A stretch of 64,000 nt of DNA from JAWLHK01 sp041690355 [NCBI: bacterium] (GTDB taxonomy: Bacteria > J088 > JAWLBW01): NCBI GenBank assembly GCA_041690355.1, contig JAWLHK010000007.1:1-64000 (forward strand), in the 5' to 3' direction. Each line of letters starts with the position of its first letter. Positions within the stretch are counted from its first letter, which is position 1. The position numbers were made by a program, and so were the translations under genes. This document shows positions 25,902-35,154 of this stretch, piece after piece. The notes beneath the pieces are model-generated. The model searched no databases, was not told the origin of the DNA, and worked only from the letters and a program-made list of their open reading frames with translations.

Positions 25902-27923
25902 ATGCCCTTCCCGCTTCGTCCGCTTGCCGTTCTCTCGCTCGGGCTCCTGCTCACGGGCGCCTGCAGCACGACTGAAGAAAAAGTTCACGTCGCAGTCGAG
26001 ACCCGCGACGGCAAAGAGTGTAATCCGCTCTCCATGGGGGTCTGCGTCCTTCCCGTTCCTTCGTCGGTCTGGCAGCGCAGCGACGCAGCGACCCCGACGG
26101 GGCAGCGCCTCGCGCTTCCCGAAGGCCTGCTTCCGGCCGCAACCGTCGAGGGAAAGGCAATCCCACTCGATCCGGCCCCCTACAATGAAAAGGACGGCTG
26201 GAGCATCGGCACTTCGATCTATATTGCCTTCGACCGGGCCGTCGACGGCGTCAATCTGGCCGGCTATGCCGAAATCGCGCGGACCGTCGATGGCGACAGC
26301 CCGACCGTGCTGCTCGACGCCGAGACAGGAGAACGTGTCGCCCACTGGGCCGAGCTCGACGAGTACGCGAACCTCGGTGCGAAGCCCGGGAAGACCGACC
26401 GCGGCCTGCTCATCCGCCCCGCCGGCACGCTGGAGTTCAACCGCCGCTACGTCGTCGCCCTGCGCAGGAGCCTCGAAGGGACCGCCGGACCCTTCGAGCC
26501 GCCCGCCGCGTTCAAGGCGCTGAGAGACGGCACGCTCACCGATAACGCGACCGTAGAACGGTTGCGCCCGCGCTACACGAAGATCTTCGCGGCCCTGGCG
26601 AAAGCGGGCATCGCGAAGGACGACCTGCTGCTCGCGTGGGACTTCGATACGGGGAGCGACGGGCACCTGCATCGTGACCTCATCGCCATGCGCGATCGGG
26701 CCCTCGACGCTCTGGGAGACGACGGCATCGGGTACACGATCGAGAAGGTCGAACTGCTCGAAGAAGACAACCCGGTCCGCATGCGGGTTACCGGCACGTT
26801 CAAGAGCCCCCTGTTTCTCGAGAACGGCGGAGAGGGCAAGAGCTTTCTCTGCACCGCAACCTTCTCGGGCGCCTGCCCACCCGAAGGGTACGTGCGCGAC
26901 GAACAGGGACTGCCGAAGCAGCTCGGCACGTGGGATCGGCCCTTCCTGCTCACCATCCCGCGGCGCGCCACGGAGGCGACCGTGCCGATCGTGCAGTTCG
27001 GCCACGGCCTGCTCGGCGGCGCCGACGAGATCAACAGCGGCTACAACCGCCGCGTCGCCGAGGAGCTGGGCATCGCCTTTCTCGCCACCGACTGGACGGG
27101 CATGAGCTTTCTCGACGTGCCCTTAGTTGGCGCGGCGCTGCTCGACATGAGCAAGTTCGCCGCCCTCCCCCTCCGCCAGACGCAGGGGCTCATCGACGCC
27201 ATCGCGCTCACCCGCACGTCGCACCGGATCGCGAAGGACGCTCAGCTGCAGCTCAACGGAAAGCCGCTGCTCGATAGCTCGGTGCCGCGCTACTACGGGA
27301 TTTCGCTGGGGGGCATTCTCGGCGGGCCGTTCATGGCCATCTCGACCGACATCGAGCGCGGCGTGCTCAACGTACCGGGGGGCGCCTGGAGCCTCATGAT
27401 CACCCGGAGTTCGAACTGGTCGGGCTATTCGGTCATCATGAACGCGGGCTATCCCGACAAGCTCGATCAGCAGATCGTGCTCGTGCTGCTGCAGACCGTC
27501 TGGGACATCTCCGATCCGGTCGCCTTCGCACCGAAGATCATCCGGGACCCGCTCCCCGGAACGCCGGCCAAGAAAATCCTCTATCAGATGGCGGTCAACG
27601 ACGCGCAGGTGCCGATGGAGTCGACCGAGAAGATGGCGCGCGGCATGGGGCTCCCCCTCATCGTGCCGAGCGTGCGCGACGTCTACGGCCTCGAAGAGGT
27701 AACCGAGGCCGAAAGCGCGTTGACGATCTGGGACGAGAACGTGACGCCGATGCCGATCGAGAACCTGCCCCCCACCGAAACGAACGAAACGCACGGGTCC
27801 ATCCGCGACCTGCCGGAGCTGAAGGCGCAGATCGACGACTTCCTGTTCGGCGACGGCATCATCCGCAATACCTGCGGCGGTCCGTGCAACTACGTGAACG
27901 ACGTGTTGACGGTCGCGCCATGA
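25902..27923 (+). CDS. Large lipoprotein with alpha/beta-hydrolase domain
   Basis: A 673-residue lipoprotein: signal MPFPLRPLAVLSLGLLLTGAC with the lipidated Cys at position 21. An N-terminal beta-sandwich-like region (about 40-280) carries CNPLSMGVCVLP and an Ig-like IYIAFDRAVDGVNLAGY. The alpha/beta-hydrolase part has the oxyanion-side VQFGHGLLGG and a nucleophile elbow GISLGG (G-x-S-x-G) near residue 470, followed by a late His in ETHGSIRDLPE. This layout, a secreted hydrolase with an N-terminal sandwich, is common among large lipoproteins of delta-like and myxobacterial genomes. The substrate is unknown; esterase or lipase activity is an inference. The stop overlaps the next gene (ATGA). 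Confidence 0.7.
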   Translation: MPFPLRPLAVLSLGLLLTGACSTTEEKVHVAVETRDGKECNPLSMGVCVLPVPSSVWQRSDAATPTGQRLALPEGLLPAATVEGKAIPLDPAPYNEKDGWSIGTSIYIAFDRAVDGVNLAGYAEIARTVDGDSPTVLLDAETGERVAHWAELDEYANLGAKPGKTDRGLLIRPAGTLEFNRRYVVALRRSLEGTAGPFEPPAAFKALRDGTLTDNATVERLRPRYTKIFAALAKAGIAKDDLLLAWDFDTGSDGHLHRDLIAMRDRALDALGDDGIGYTIEKVELLEEDNPVRMRVTGTFKSPLFLENGGEGKSFLCTATFSGACPPEGYVRDEQGLPKQLGTWDRPFLLTIPRRATEATVPIVQFGHGLLGGADEINSGYNRRVAEELGIAFLATDWTGMSFLDVPLVGAALLDMSKFAALPLRQTQGLIDAIALTRTSHRIAKDAQLQLNGKPLLDSSVPRYYGISLGGILGGPFMAISTDIERGVLNVPGGAWSLMITRSSNWSGYSVIMNAGYPDKLDQQIVLVLLQTVWDISDPVAFAPKIIRDPLPGTPAKKILYQMAVNDAQVPMESTEKMARGMGLPLIVPSVRDVYGLEEVTEAESALTIWDENVTPMPIENLPPTETNETHGSIRDLPELKAQIDDFLFGDGIIRNTCGGPCNYVNDVLTVAP

Positions 27924-29107
27924 CGTTCGCGGTCGATCGCGATCGCCTGCGCACGCTCTGCGCCCACGCGGGCGCTCCGCACGACCGAGAGCGCAACGAG
28001 CCCTTCGTGCCGCCGATTGTTCAAGCGAGCCTCTACCAGCTGGGCACGACGGAGAACGCCGCCGCGCTTTTTTCCGGCGAGAAGGCGGGCTTCACCTACA
28101 GCCGGTTCGGCAATCCGACCGCCGAGAAGCTGGCCGAGGTGCTCGCTGCGCTCGAAGGGGGGAGTCAGGCGCGCGTGACTTCGTCAGGCAATGCCGCAAC
28201 CATGGCGGCCCTCACGATGGCGCTGCGCGGAGGCGGCGATCGAATCGTCGCCCCGCCGGGGCTGTATGGGGGAACGCTCGAGCTGCTGCGGCTGTTTGAG
28301 GCGCGCTTCGGCGTGCCCATCGAAATCGCAGACCCCGCACAGACGGCAAATTGGGAGGCGGCGATTGCGAAGGCGACCGTCGTGTTCGTCGAAACGCCGA
28401 CGAATCCGCTCCTGCGCATCATCCCGCTCGCAGAGACGGCCGCGGCGGCACACAAGGCCGGCGCGACGCTCATCGTCGACAACACGGTGGCGACTCCGTA
28501 CAATCAGCTTCCGCTGCAGCTGGGGGCCGATTTCGTCATCCACTCGCTCAGCAAATACCTGAACGGCCACAGCGACGTCGTGGGCGGGGCGGTAATCTCA
28601 CGCGAGCCGTTCACCAGGGCGCAGCGCGACATCCACAAGAACCTGGGGGGCACCGTAAACGGCTTCGACGCCTGGCTGGTGCTGCGCGGGCTTCGCACCT
28701 TTCCCCTGCGCATGGACGCGCACAACCGCAACGCGCAGACGGTCGCCGAATGGCTCGCCCGCCACCCCGCCGTCAGTCGGGTGCATTATCCTGGGCTGCC
28801 CGACCACCCCGGGCACGCCCTGGCGGTGCGCCAGATGGCCGGCTTTTCGGGGCTGCTCTCCTTCGAGCTGGCAGGGGGGCTCGAGGCGGCGCGCAAGCTG
28901 ATCGATCACCTGCAACGTATCGCCCATGCCGTGAGCCTCGGCGGCGTGGAGTCGTCGATCACGGCGCCGGCGGCCACGAGTCACCGCGGCATCCCCGCCG
29001 AAGAGCGCCGGGCGGCCGGTCTGGCCGACGGGCTCGTGCGCCTTTCGGTCGGGGTCGAAGCCGTGGCCGACCTGCTGGCCGATCTCGATCAGGCGCTGGG
29101 TCAGTAA
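27920..29107 (+). CDS. Cys/Met metabolism PLP-dependent enzyme (cystathionine gamma-synthase/lyase or methionine gamma-lyase family)
   Basis: A 395-residue fold-type I PLP enzyme. PLP-phosphate contacts are in YSRFGNPTAEKL and SSGNAATMAAL; the PLP-lysine is in SLSKYLNGHSDVVGG; the C-terminal SLGGVESSITAPAATSH holds the substrate carboxylate. These motifs are shared by O-acylhomoserine sulfhydrylases, cystathionine gamma-synthases/lyases and methionine gamma-lyases, and cannot separate them. The start ATG overlaps the lipoprotein stop by four bases, while the 3' end overlaps convergent plsB by seven. Confidence 0.85.
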   Translation: MTFAVDRDRLRTLCAHAGAPHDRERNEPFVPPIVQASLYQLGTTENAAALFSGEKAGFTYSRFGNPTAEKLAEVLAALEGGSQARVTSSGNAATMAALTMALRGGGDRIVAPPGLYGGTLELLRLFEARFGVPIEIADPAQTANWEAAIAKATVVFVETPTNPLLRIIPLAETAAAAHKAGATLIVDNTVATPYNQLPLQLGADFVIHSLSKYLNGHSDVVGGAVISREPFTRAQRDIHKNLGGTVNGFDAWLVLRGLRTFPLRMDAHNRNAQTVAEWLARHPAVSRVHYPGLPDHPGHALAVRQMAGFSGLLSFELAGGLEAARKLIDHLQRIAHAVSLGGVESSITAPAATSHRGIPAEERRAAGLADGLVRLSVGVEAVADLLADLDQALGQ

Positions 29108-31785
29108 ACGAAGAGAATCCCCTCGAGCCAGAGCTTCATCTCTTCGAGCCACGGGCGGCCGCGCTCGGTGAGGAAGTAGAAGTTCGTCTTCTTGCCCTTG
29201 CGCTTGGCTTCGGGCGAAATCGACCGCATCTCGAGAATGCCGTGGTGCGTGAGCAGCTTGGTCGCCAGGTCGATGTTGACCTTGCTCGTGCTCTCGGGCC
29301 GCCCGAGATCGCCCTTCGCGTAGAGCAGGCGCCCGATCTCCATGGCCCGCGGCGCGAGTACGCGGGTTTCAACCTTGCCCTCGGCGGCCTCGGCGAGCAC
29401 CGTGACGATGACGACGTAGTAGGATTCGAGAAAATTCAGGTAGAGCTGCTGGAAGATCCCGATGCGGTGGGGGCGGCGAACGCGGTAAACCGCCTCGGCG
29501 CTGTCGAATTCCAGATAGCCCTTCTCCATGAAGTAGCCGAGGGCATCCTGCACCGCCTCGTCGACCCGGGTGTCGTACTTGAGATTGAGCTCGGTGTCGA
29601 AGAGCTCCTTCAAGGTGCGGTAGATCGAGGTGAGATCGTCAAAGGTCGGCGTCCGGTTCGCGCGAAATGCGAGCGCGACGAAGCCGAGCCCGTAGAGGTG
29701 GCCCAGAATGCCGTTCTTGTAGAAGTCGAGGGCAAGGCGGCGTTGCTCTTCGCTGGCGTATACGATCTGGCCGGCGATGTGAATCTCGGTGACGAAACGC
29801 TGGTTCTTGAACAGTTCGAGCGTCTTGTCGGGAGCGAAATCGACGCCGGCGAAATCGGTGGAGAAGCGGGCCCCCTGCGCCTCGAGCGCATCGTAGAGCG
29901 TGTTCACGTTCTCGAGCAGCGCCTCGCGGGCGATACCGCGCTTGTGATGCACGAGGATGGCCGCCGCAACGATCTGAGGGTGCGTGATCGTGGCCACCGA
30001 GCGAATCGTGTTGACGATACGGTAACCCAGCTCTTCGACGACCTCCTTGCGGATGAGCGTCTCGCGGGCCCACTCGCCTTCGGCCTCCTCGGGCACTTCG
30101 CCCGGAAGCGCTTCGGCGGGGACAGCCGCCGGCACGGCGGCCCCAGGCGCCTGCGTACGCTCTTCCAGATACTCGCGCAGCGGGATCGGATCGGCAAACT
30201 GGACGAAGGCGCGGCCATAGTTGGTGCGCACGTGCTTGCTCGCCTTGATGACGCCGACGAAGCTCTCCTTCTCCTTGCTCCCCCCCTGCAGCTCCTTGAC
30301 GTACGAGCTCTCTTCGATGATGCGCTCGTAATCGACCGACACCGGCACGATCCAGGCATGCTTGATGTCGGGGCGCTCGAGCACCGCATCAGCCACCATG
30401 CTGAGCATCCCCAGTTTCGGCGGCAGCATCTTGCCCGTGCGACTGCGGGTACCCTCGATGAAGAACTCGAGGTTGTAGCCTTCACGGATCAGCTTGCGCA
30501 CGTAGGCCTCAAAGACGGTCGCATAGAGCCGGTTTCCGCGGAACGAGCGGCGCAGGAAGAAGGCCCCCGATCCGCGGAAGATCGGCCCCATGGGCCAGAA
30601 GCTGAGGTTGATGCCGGCGGCGATGTGCGGGGGCATCAGGTCGTTGTTGAAGAAGACGTAGCTCAGGATCAGGTAGTCCATGTGCGAACGGTGGTTCGGC
30701 ACCAGGAGCAGCGGCCCCGAGCGGGCGGCCTCGCGCACCTTCTGCAGGCCGACGTCGTCGACGTAGAAGCGATCGTAGAGCCGCTTCCACACCTGGGTCA
30801 GCACGAAGTTGAACCCCTCGAGGTAGGTCATACTGTAGTCGGCGGCGATCTCGTCGAGGTATTTGTACGCCTTCTTCTCGATGCGCTCGTAGTCGACGTT
30901 CTCGTCGCGCGCGATGAGCTTGAGTGCGTCGACGGTGTCGCGCTCCTTGAGAATCGCGCGCAGGATGCGCGCACGCGGCTTGAGCAGGGGTCCGCGGATG
31001 ACCCGCTCTTCGCGGGCGAGAAAGACGCGCAGCGTGCGGCGCAGCTTCTTGGCGAGAATCTCGGGCCGAACTTCGGCCAGCGACTGGCTGAACTCACGCA
31101 GCTCGATGGGCTCGCCGGTCTTGACGAAGGCGCGGCGGTGAAAGCGGATGAAGAGGGCGACCTTGCGGATGATGCCCGGATAATCGCGCTCGCCGAAGAG
31201 CAGATCGAGCGGTCCCTTCTCGAACTTCTGGGGGTCCTTCGTCCACAGAATGAGTTGCGGAAGGAGGAAGATCGGCTCGGGAATCTCCTTCTGCAGGGCG
31301 AAGAGGGCCGACGTCGGATCGTCGGTGGGGGCACGGCCGCCGAACACCTTGCGCGCCCCCGCGAGAAACATGACGGGAACGCCGCCGTTGCGCACGCTGT
31401 CGAGCATGCGTTCAGTGCGCGTGCGGTAGCTTGCCGTCTCGCGCCTGACCACCCAGCGCACGAGCTTGCTCCAGGTGGTGCGAAACAGTTCGCGGCCAGA
31501 CTGGTAGAAGATCGGATGGATGCCGTTTGCGACTTCGGGGGCCGGAAGCCCCAGCTCGCGATGGAGCCAGCTGAAATAGAGAAAGTCGATACCGCTGCGC
31601 ACGCGCATGACGAGCACGACGCGGCCACGCGCCAGATAACTCTGCACCAGGGCGGCGTAGTTGGGATCGACCTTCAGGTACGTGAAGAGCGGGCTGAGGA
31701 ACCCGAGCATCCACTTCACGAAGACGTTCGGCGGCCGATAACCTGTTGGCGCCACTGTACTTTTCTCTTGCACGGAGGAGGGCAT
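29101..31785 (-). CDS. plsB: Glycerol-3-phosphate 1-O-acyltransferase (PlsB type)
   Basis: A large 894-residue membrane-associated acyltransferase that makes 1-acyl-sn-glycerol-3-phosphate, the first step of phospholipid synthesis. The acyltransferase blocks are in order: NHRSHMD (HX4D catalytic), GAFFLRRSFRGNRLY, FIEGTRSRTGKMLPPKLGML and IVPVSVDYERI. A long N-terminal region and a C-terminal region of about 330 residues match PlsB rather than PlsC. The C-terminus has a winged-helix-like stretch ending in KGKKTNFYFLTERGRPWLEEM. Start: ATG 31785 is preferred because an earlier in-frame ATG (31797) overlaps a TACAAT hexamer; neither has a strong Shine-Dalgarno. It is divergent from the HD-type protein. 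Confidence 0.9.
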   Translation of the reverse strand: MPSSVQEKSTVAPTGYRPPNVFVKWMLGFLSPLFTYLKVDPNYAALVQSYLARGRVVLVMRVRSGIDFLYFSWLHRELGLPAPEVANGIHPIFYQSGRELFRTTWSKLVRWVVRRETASYRTRTERMLDSVRNGGVPVMFLAGARKVFGGRAPTDDPTSALFALQKEIPEPIFLLPQLILWTKDPQKFEKGPLDLLFGERDYPGIIRKVALFIRFHRRAFVKTGEPIELREFSQSLAEVRPEILAKKLRRTLRVFLAREERVIRGPLLKPRARILRAILKERDTVDALKLIARDENVDYERIEKKAYKYLDEIAADYSMTYLEGFNFVLTQVWKRLYDRFYVDDVGLQKVREAARSGPLLLVPNHRSHMDYLILSYVFFNNDLMPPHIAAGINLSFWPMGPIFRGSGAFFLRRSFRGNRLYATVFEAYVRKLIREGYNLEFFIEGTRSRTGKMLPPKLGMLSMVADAVLERPDIKHAWIVPVSVDYERIIEESSYVKELQGGSKEKESFVGVIKASKHVRTNYGRAFVQFADPIPLREYLEERTQAPGAAVPAAVPAEALPGEVPEEAEGEWARETLIRKEVVEELGYRIVNTIRSVATITHPQIVAAAILVHHKRGIAREALLENVNTLYDALEAQGARFSTDFAGVDFAPDKTLELFKNQRFVTEIHIAGQIVYASEEQRRLALDFYKNGILGHLYGLGFVALAFRANRTPTFDDLTSIYRTLKELFDTELNLKYDTRVDEAVQDALGYFMEKGYLEFDSAEAVYRVRRPHRIGIFQQLYLNFLESYYVVIVTVLAEAAEGKVETRVLAPRAMEIGRLLYAKGDLGRPESTSKVNIDLATKLLTHHGILEMRSISPEAKRKGKKTNFYFLTERGRPWLEEMKLWLEGILFVY

Positions 31786-31896
31786 CGTACCGGCCATTGT
31801 ATCAAGGCGTTGCACGTCCGCCAATTCCTTCACATGCCCCCGGCAGGACACCGAGGCGGTGGTATCGCAGCAGGACGCCGGGTATACTGTGACGTT

Positions 31897-32769
31897 ATGG
31901 GTTCAGAAGGCTACATCCTCACCGAAGACATCCGCGACATCGACGGCAATCCGGTGCTCCCGGCGGGGAGCGTCGTCAACAAGACCGTGCTCAAGAAGGT
32001 CGAGCAGAGCCGTCCGGCGTTTGCCGGCGTCGAACTCAAGACGCGCGTGCTCTATGAGGATTTCGAGTCGCTGGTCGAAGAAGCGAGCTACAAAGCGACG
32101 CTGCCGACGAACGACGTCCGCAACAAGGTTCTGCGCTACCTGGGCCGCATCACGCTCCCCGAGCAGCTGTTCCGCGAGATTGAGCAGATGCGCGACCAGA
32201 GCCTCATCGTTTATCACCACACGCTGGCGACGACCTTTCTGGCGACCCGCCTCGTGCTCGAGTACATCTTCTTCGCCGACGATGTCATCAAGGTCGCCTC
32301 GGCGGCCCTGACGCGCGACGTGGGCATGACGCGGCTCCCCGCCGAGCTGCTCAAGAACACCGACCACCTGTCGAAGCAGGAGTATCACCGCATCAAGCGC
32401 CACCCCATCGTCTCGATGGTGCTGCTCACTCACTACCTGGGCGACGGCCTGAATTCGCTCGTCGGCCTGCGTCATCATGACGGACGCAAGCGCGGGGGCA
32501 ACCCCAGCAAGCTGATGGATCTGATGACGATGGTCGACATCTTCAACGCGCTCATCTCGCCGCGCACCTTCCGCACCCGCGCCTTCGACGTGCGCGGCGC
32601 ATTGGATGTGCTCACCGAGATGGTCAAGAAGGGCGAGATGAACGAAGACCTGGTCAAGCTGCTCGTGGCCACCTACCGCAAGGGAAACGAGCGGGCGCGC
32701 CAGATCGTGCTCTCGGGAGAGAAGCTCGGATACGCCCCGACCGAGAACTTCTACGGCGTGGATTCCTGA
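31897..32769 (+). CDS. Degenerate HD-GYP-like protein
   Basis: A 290-residue protein whose C-terminal 190 residues follow the HD-GYP pattern but have lost key residues: the HD pair reads R140-D141 (ALTRDVGMTRLP in place of LLHDIGKIGIP), the second His motif remains (KRHP, 167-170), and the GYP region is RHHDGRKRGGNP (192-203). The N-terminus (TEDIRDIDGNPVLPAGSVV) is the usual short beta-domain that precedes such modules. Without the first His it probably cannot hydrolyse cyclic di-GMP and may act as a receptor or scaffold; this is inference. ATG 31897 lies eight bases after TATACT with no Shine-Dalgarno. It is divergent from plsB and convergent with a receiver gene. Confidence 0.7.
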   Translation: MGSEGYILTEDIRDIDGNPVLPAGSVVNKTVLKKVEQSRPAFAGVELKTRVLYEDFESLVEEASYKATLPTNDVRNKVLRYLGRITLPEQLFREIEQMRDQSLIVYHHTLATTFLATRLVLEYIFFADDVIKVASAALTRDVGMTRLPAELLKNTDHLSKQEYHRIKRHPIVSMVLLTHYLGDGLNSLVGLRHHDGRKRGGNPSKLMDLMTMVDIFNALISPRTFRTRAFDVRGALDVLTEMVKKGEMNEDLVKLLVATYRKGNERARQIVLSGEKLGYAPTENFYGVDS

Positions 32770-32816
32770 CCTACGGATTTTCGGACACACGACGCCGTGG
32801 GTGATCGCTCGGCCGC

Positions 32817-33197
32817 CTATGCCTGCATGGCCCGCGAAACCCGCCCGACGAAGTCTTCGACGCTGAACGGCTTGGTGATGTAGTCGCTCACCCGGCGGAC
32901 CTGGAGTGCGTCCTGGATCTCTTTTTCGCGGATGCGCGCCGAGAGGATGATGACCGGCACGTCGCGGTGCTTCTCATCCTGGCGGATCTGGCCGTAGACG
33001 TCCCAGCCGCTCAGCCCGGGCATCATCAGATCGAGAATCACGAGCGCGAAACGGTTCTCGTTCAGCGCCGACGCGATGTCGGGGCTCGTGTTCGCCTGAC
33101 AGACTTCATACCCCTCGTGCTGGAGAATGCTCGTCACGAGATTGGTGATGCCCGGCTCGTCGTCGATGACGAGTATGCGCTGCCGTGCTGCAGTCAT
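32817..33197 (-). CDS. Stand-alone response regulator receiver protein
   Basis: A 126-residue CheY-like receiver domain with no output domain. The acidic pocket D12-D13, phosphoacceptor D56 (VILDLMMPG), switch Ser86 (ILSAR) and K109 (ITKPF) are all conserved. It would be phosphorylated by a histidine kinase located elsewhere and act through protein contact. No kinase gene is adjacent. It lies between the degenerate HD protein (convergent) and hscA (same strand, 58 bases upstream). Confidence 0.88.
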   Translation of the reverse strand: MTAARQRILVIDDEPGITNLVTSILQHEGYEVCQANTSPDIASALNENRFALVILDLMMPGLSGWDVYGQIRQDEKHRDVPVIILSARIREKEIQDALQVRRVSDYITKPFSVEDFVGRVSRAMQA

Positions 33198-33255
33198 CGC
33201 CTGTATTCTAGCAGGGTCCCGCCCGAATCCAAACCCCGAAATTCCCGCTCCCGGA

Positions 33256-35067
33256 CTAAAGATCTTCGACGCGCCGACGGCTCAACGCGTCATGCACCGC
33301 CGAGTCCATGATCCGCTCGGCGAGGTCGCGCGTCGCGTCGTTGAGTGCGTCATAGGCCCGCTTGATGACGCGGAAGTCTGCGTCTTCGCGCGCGCGACGC
33401 AACGCGGCGACGGCCGCCTCGATCCGTTCCCGCTCCGCCGCCTCGAGGGCGTGCCCTGCGGAGAGCGACTTCTCGGCAGCCCGCAGAAGCGCGTCGGCTT
33501 CGACCTGCATCTCGGCGCGCATGCGGGCGCGGTAATCGTCTTCGGCGTGATCGTAGGCTTCTTCAATCAGACGGTCGACCTCGTCTTCGCTGAGACCGTG
33601 GGCGGGCACGACCTCGACCTGCGCCTGGCGGCCGCTGCGCTCTTCGACGGCACGCACCGTGAGAATACCGCTCTCGTCGACGGAGAACCGGACGCGGATC
33701 TTCGCCATGCCGGCGGCCATGGGGGGAATGCCGCGGAGCACGAAGCGGCCGAGCAGCCGGTTGTCGGCGGCCAGCTCGCGCTCTCCCTGCACGATGCGGA
33801 ACTCGACCGCCGCCTGTCCGTCGGCAAAGGTGGTGAACCGCTCCGCGGCCTCGGCCGGCACCGTCGTATTGCGTTCGATGAGCTTCGCGACGGCGCCGCC
33901 CATCGTCTCGAGCCCGAGCGAGAGCGGAATGACGTCGAGCAACAGCGTGCCCCCGCCCCCGCCGCCGAGTATCTCGGCCTGCACCGCCGCGCCGAGGGCG
34001 ACGACTTCGTCCGGGTCGAGCTCCGTGTGCGGCGTGCGGCCGAAGAAAGCCGCCACCCGCTCGCGCACGGCGGGGACGCGCGTCGAGCCGCCCACCAGCA
34101 CCACCTCGTCGATCTCGGAGGGCTCGATGAGCGCATCGCGCAACGCACGGCGCACGGCGGCGAAGGTCCGCTCGAGGAGCGGCGCAATCGCCTGTTCGAA
34201 GCGGGCCCGGTCGACCCGGGCTTCGATGCCAAAGCCGTCGACCGATAGGCGGAAGATGTCTTCGTTCTGTGCGCTCAGGGCAATCTTGACCCGCTCGGCC
34301 TCGGCGCGCAGCGCCTGGCGCACGAGCGGCGACTGCAGGCGAGGATCCTCGGGGGCGATGGCGGCCCCGGCGAGGACGTCGCCGTAGAGGGCCGCATCGA
34401 AATCGTCGCCGCCGAGAAACGTGTCGCCGGCCGTCGACAGAACGCGGAATACCCCTTCCTGCACGTCGAGCACCGAGATGTCGAAGGTTCCGCCGCCCAG
34501 ATCGTAGACGGCGATGGCCCCTTCCTTCTTCTCGTGAAGGCCGTAGGCGAGCGCGGCCGCCGTCGGTTCGTTGAGGATGCGCAGCACGCGCAGGCCGGCG
34601 ATGCGGCCGGCATCGCGCGTGGCCTGCCGCTGGGTGTCGTCGAAGTAGGCGGGAACGGTGATGACCGCTTCGGTCACCGGTTCCCCCAGCGCCGCTTCGG
34701 CGCGCTCGCGGGCCGCCTGGAGAATCAGGGCCGAAATCTCCTGCGGGGTCGCCAGCCGCTCACCAAGGCGCACGGCGAGCCGCCCGCCGTCGGTCGCGAC
34801 CGTGTAGGGAAGATGCGGGAGCACATCGGCCGCCTCTTCGACGCTCTTGCCCATGAGCCGCTTGACAGAGGCCACCGTGCGTTCAGGGTGCTCCATGCGC
34901 AGGCGGCGCGCTTCGCCACCGACAACCGTGCTTCCGTCGGGAAGAAACGTGACGACCGAAGGGATCAGGCGTTCTCCGTCGGCGCCGGCGAGCACGGAGG
35001 GACGGCCGTCGCGCGAGACGGCGGCCAGCGTGTGGGTGGTTCCGAGATCAATACCGATGACCGGCAC
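33256..35067 (-). CDS. hscA: Fe-S protein assembly chaperone HscA (Hsp70 family)
   Basis: A 603-residue specialised Hsp70. Nucleotide-binding motifs: [15 protein letters not shown] at the N-terminus, [26 protein letters not shown]; substrate domain with [17 protein letters not shown]. With HscB it helps transfer clusters from IscU, and IscU here carries the LPPVK recognition site. The GTG at 35067 begins VPVIGIDLG and has AGGAG ten bases upstream; a longer in-frame start to 35115 would run through the poly-C tract. The gene is last in the isc cluster, separated from hscB by nuoB. A 12-base C tract sits directly upstream of its ribosome site. Confidence 0.92.
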   Translation of the reverse strand: MPVIGIDLGTTHTLAAVSRDGRPSVLAGADGERLIPSVVTFLPDGSTVVGGEARRLRMEHPERTVASVKRLMGKSVEEAADVLPHLPYTVATDGGRLAVRLGERLATPQEISALILQAARERAEAALGEPVTEAVITVPAYFDDTQRQATRDAGRIAGLRVLRILNEPTAAALAYGLHEKKEGAIAVYDLGGGTFDISVLDVQEGVFRVLSTAGDTFLGGDDFDAALYGDVLAGAAIAPEDPRLQSPLVRQALRAEAERVKIALSAQNEDIFRLSVDGFGIEARVDRARFEQAIAPLLERTFAAVRRALRDALIEPSEIDEVVLVGGSTRVPAVRERVAAFFGRTPHTELDPDEVVALGAAVQAEILGGGGGGTLLLDVIPLSLGLETMGGAVAKLIERNTTVPAEAAERFTTFADGQAAVEFRIVQGERELAADNRLLGRFVLRGIPPMAAGMAKIRVRFSVDESGILTVRAVEERSGRQAQVEVVPAHGLSEDEVDRLIEEAYDHAEDDYRARMRAEMQVEADALLRAAEKSLSAGHALEAAERERIEAAVAALRRAREDADFRVIKRAYDALNDATRDLAERIMDSAVHDALSRRRVEDL

Positions 35068-35082
35068 GGTGCGGTGACTCCT

Positions 35083-35094
35083 GGGGGGGGGGGG
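35083..35094. repeat. Homopolymer of 12 G (12 C on the hscA coding strand)
   Basis: A run of 12 identical bases touching the AGGAG ribosome site of hscA (35078-35082). Such tracts are prone to slippage and can change expression or be a sequencing artefact. Confidence 0.85.
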
Positions 35095-35105
35095 AGCGGA
35101 AATGC

Positions 35106-35136
35106 GGCGGCGCACCCGGCATTCAGGGGCGCCGCC
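35106..35136 (-). other. Hairpin between nuoB and hscA
   Basis: Perfect eight-base stem (GGCGGCGC and complement) with a 15-base loop in the 87-base nuoB-hscA gap, without a T-run. It could process or stabilise the mRNA, or weaken readthrough into hscA. Confidence 0.35.
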
Positions 35137-35154
35137 GGCGGAATGCGGCGGGCG

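Noticed and set aside
28351-32769. A 1472-codon open frame on the plus strand across plsB and the PLP enzyme
   Set aside because: It is antisense to plsB for most of its length, with Arg/Ala/Gly-rich shadow composition. Only its last 290 codons, from the ATG at 31897, are the real HD-like gene.
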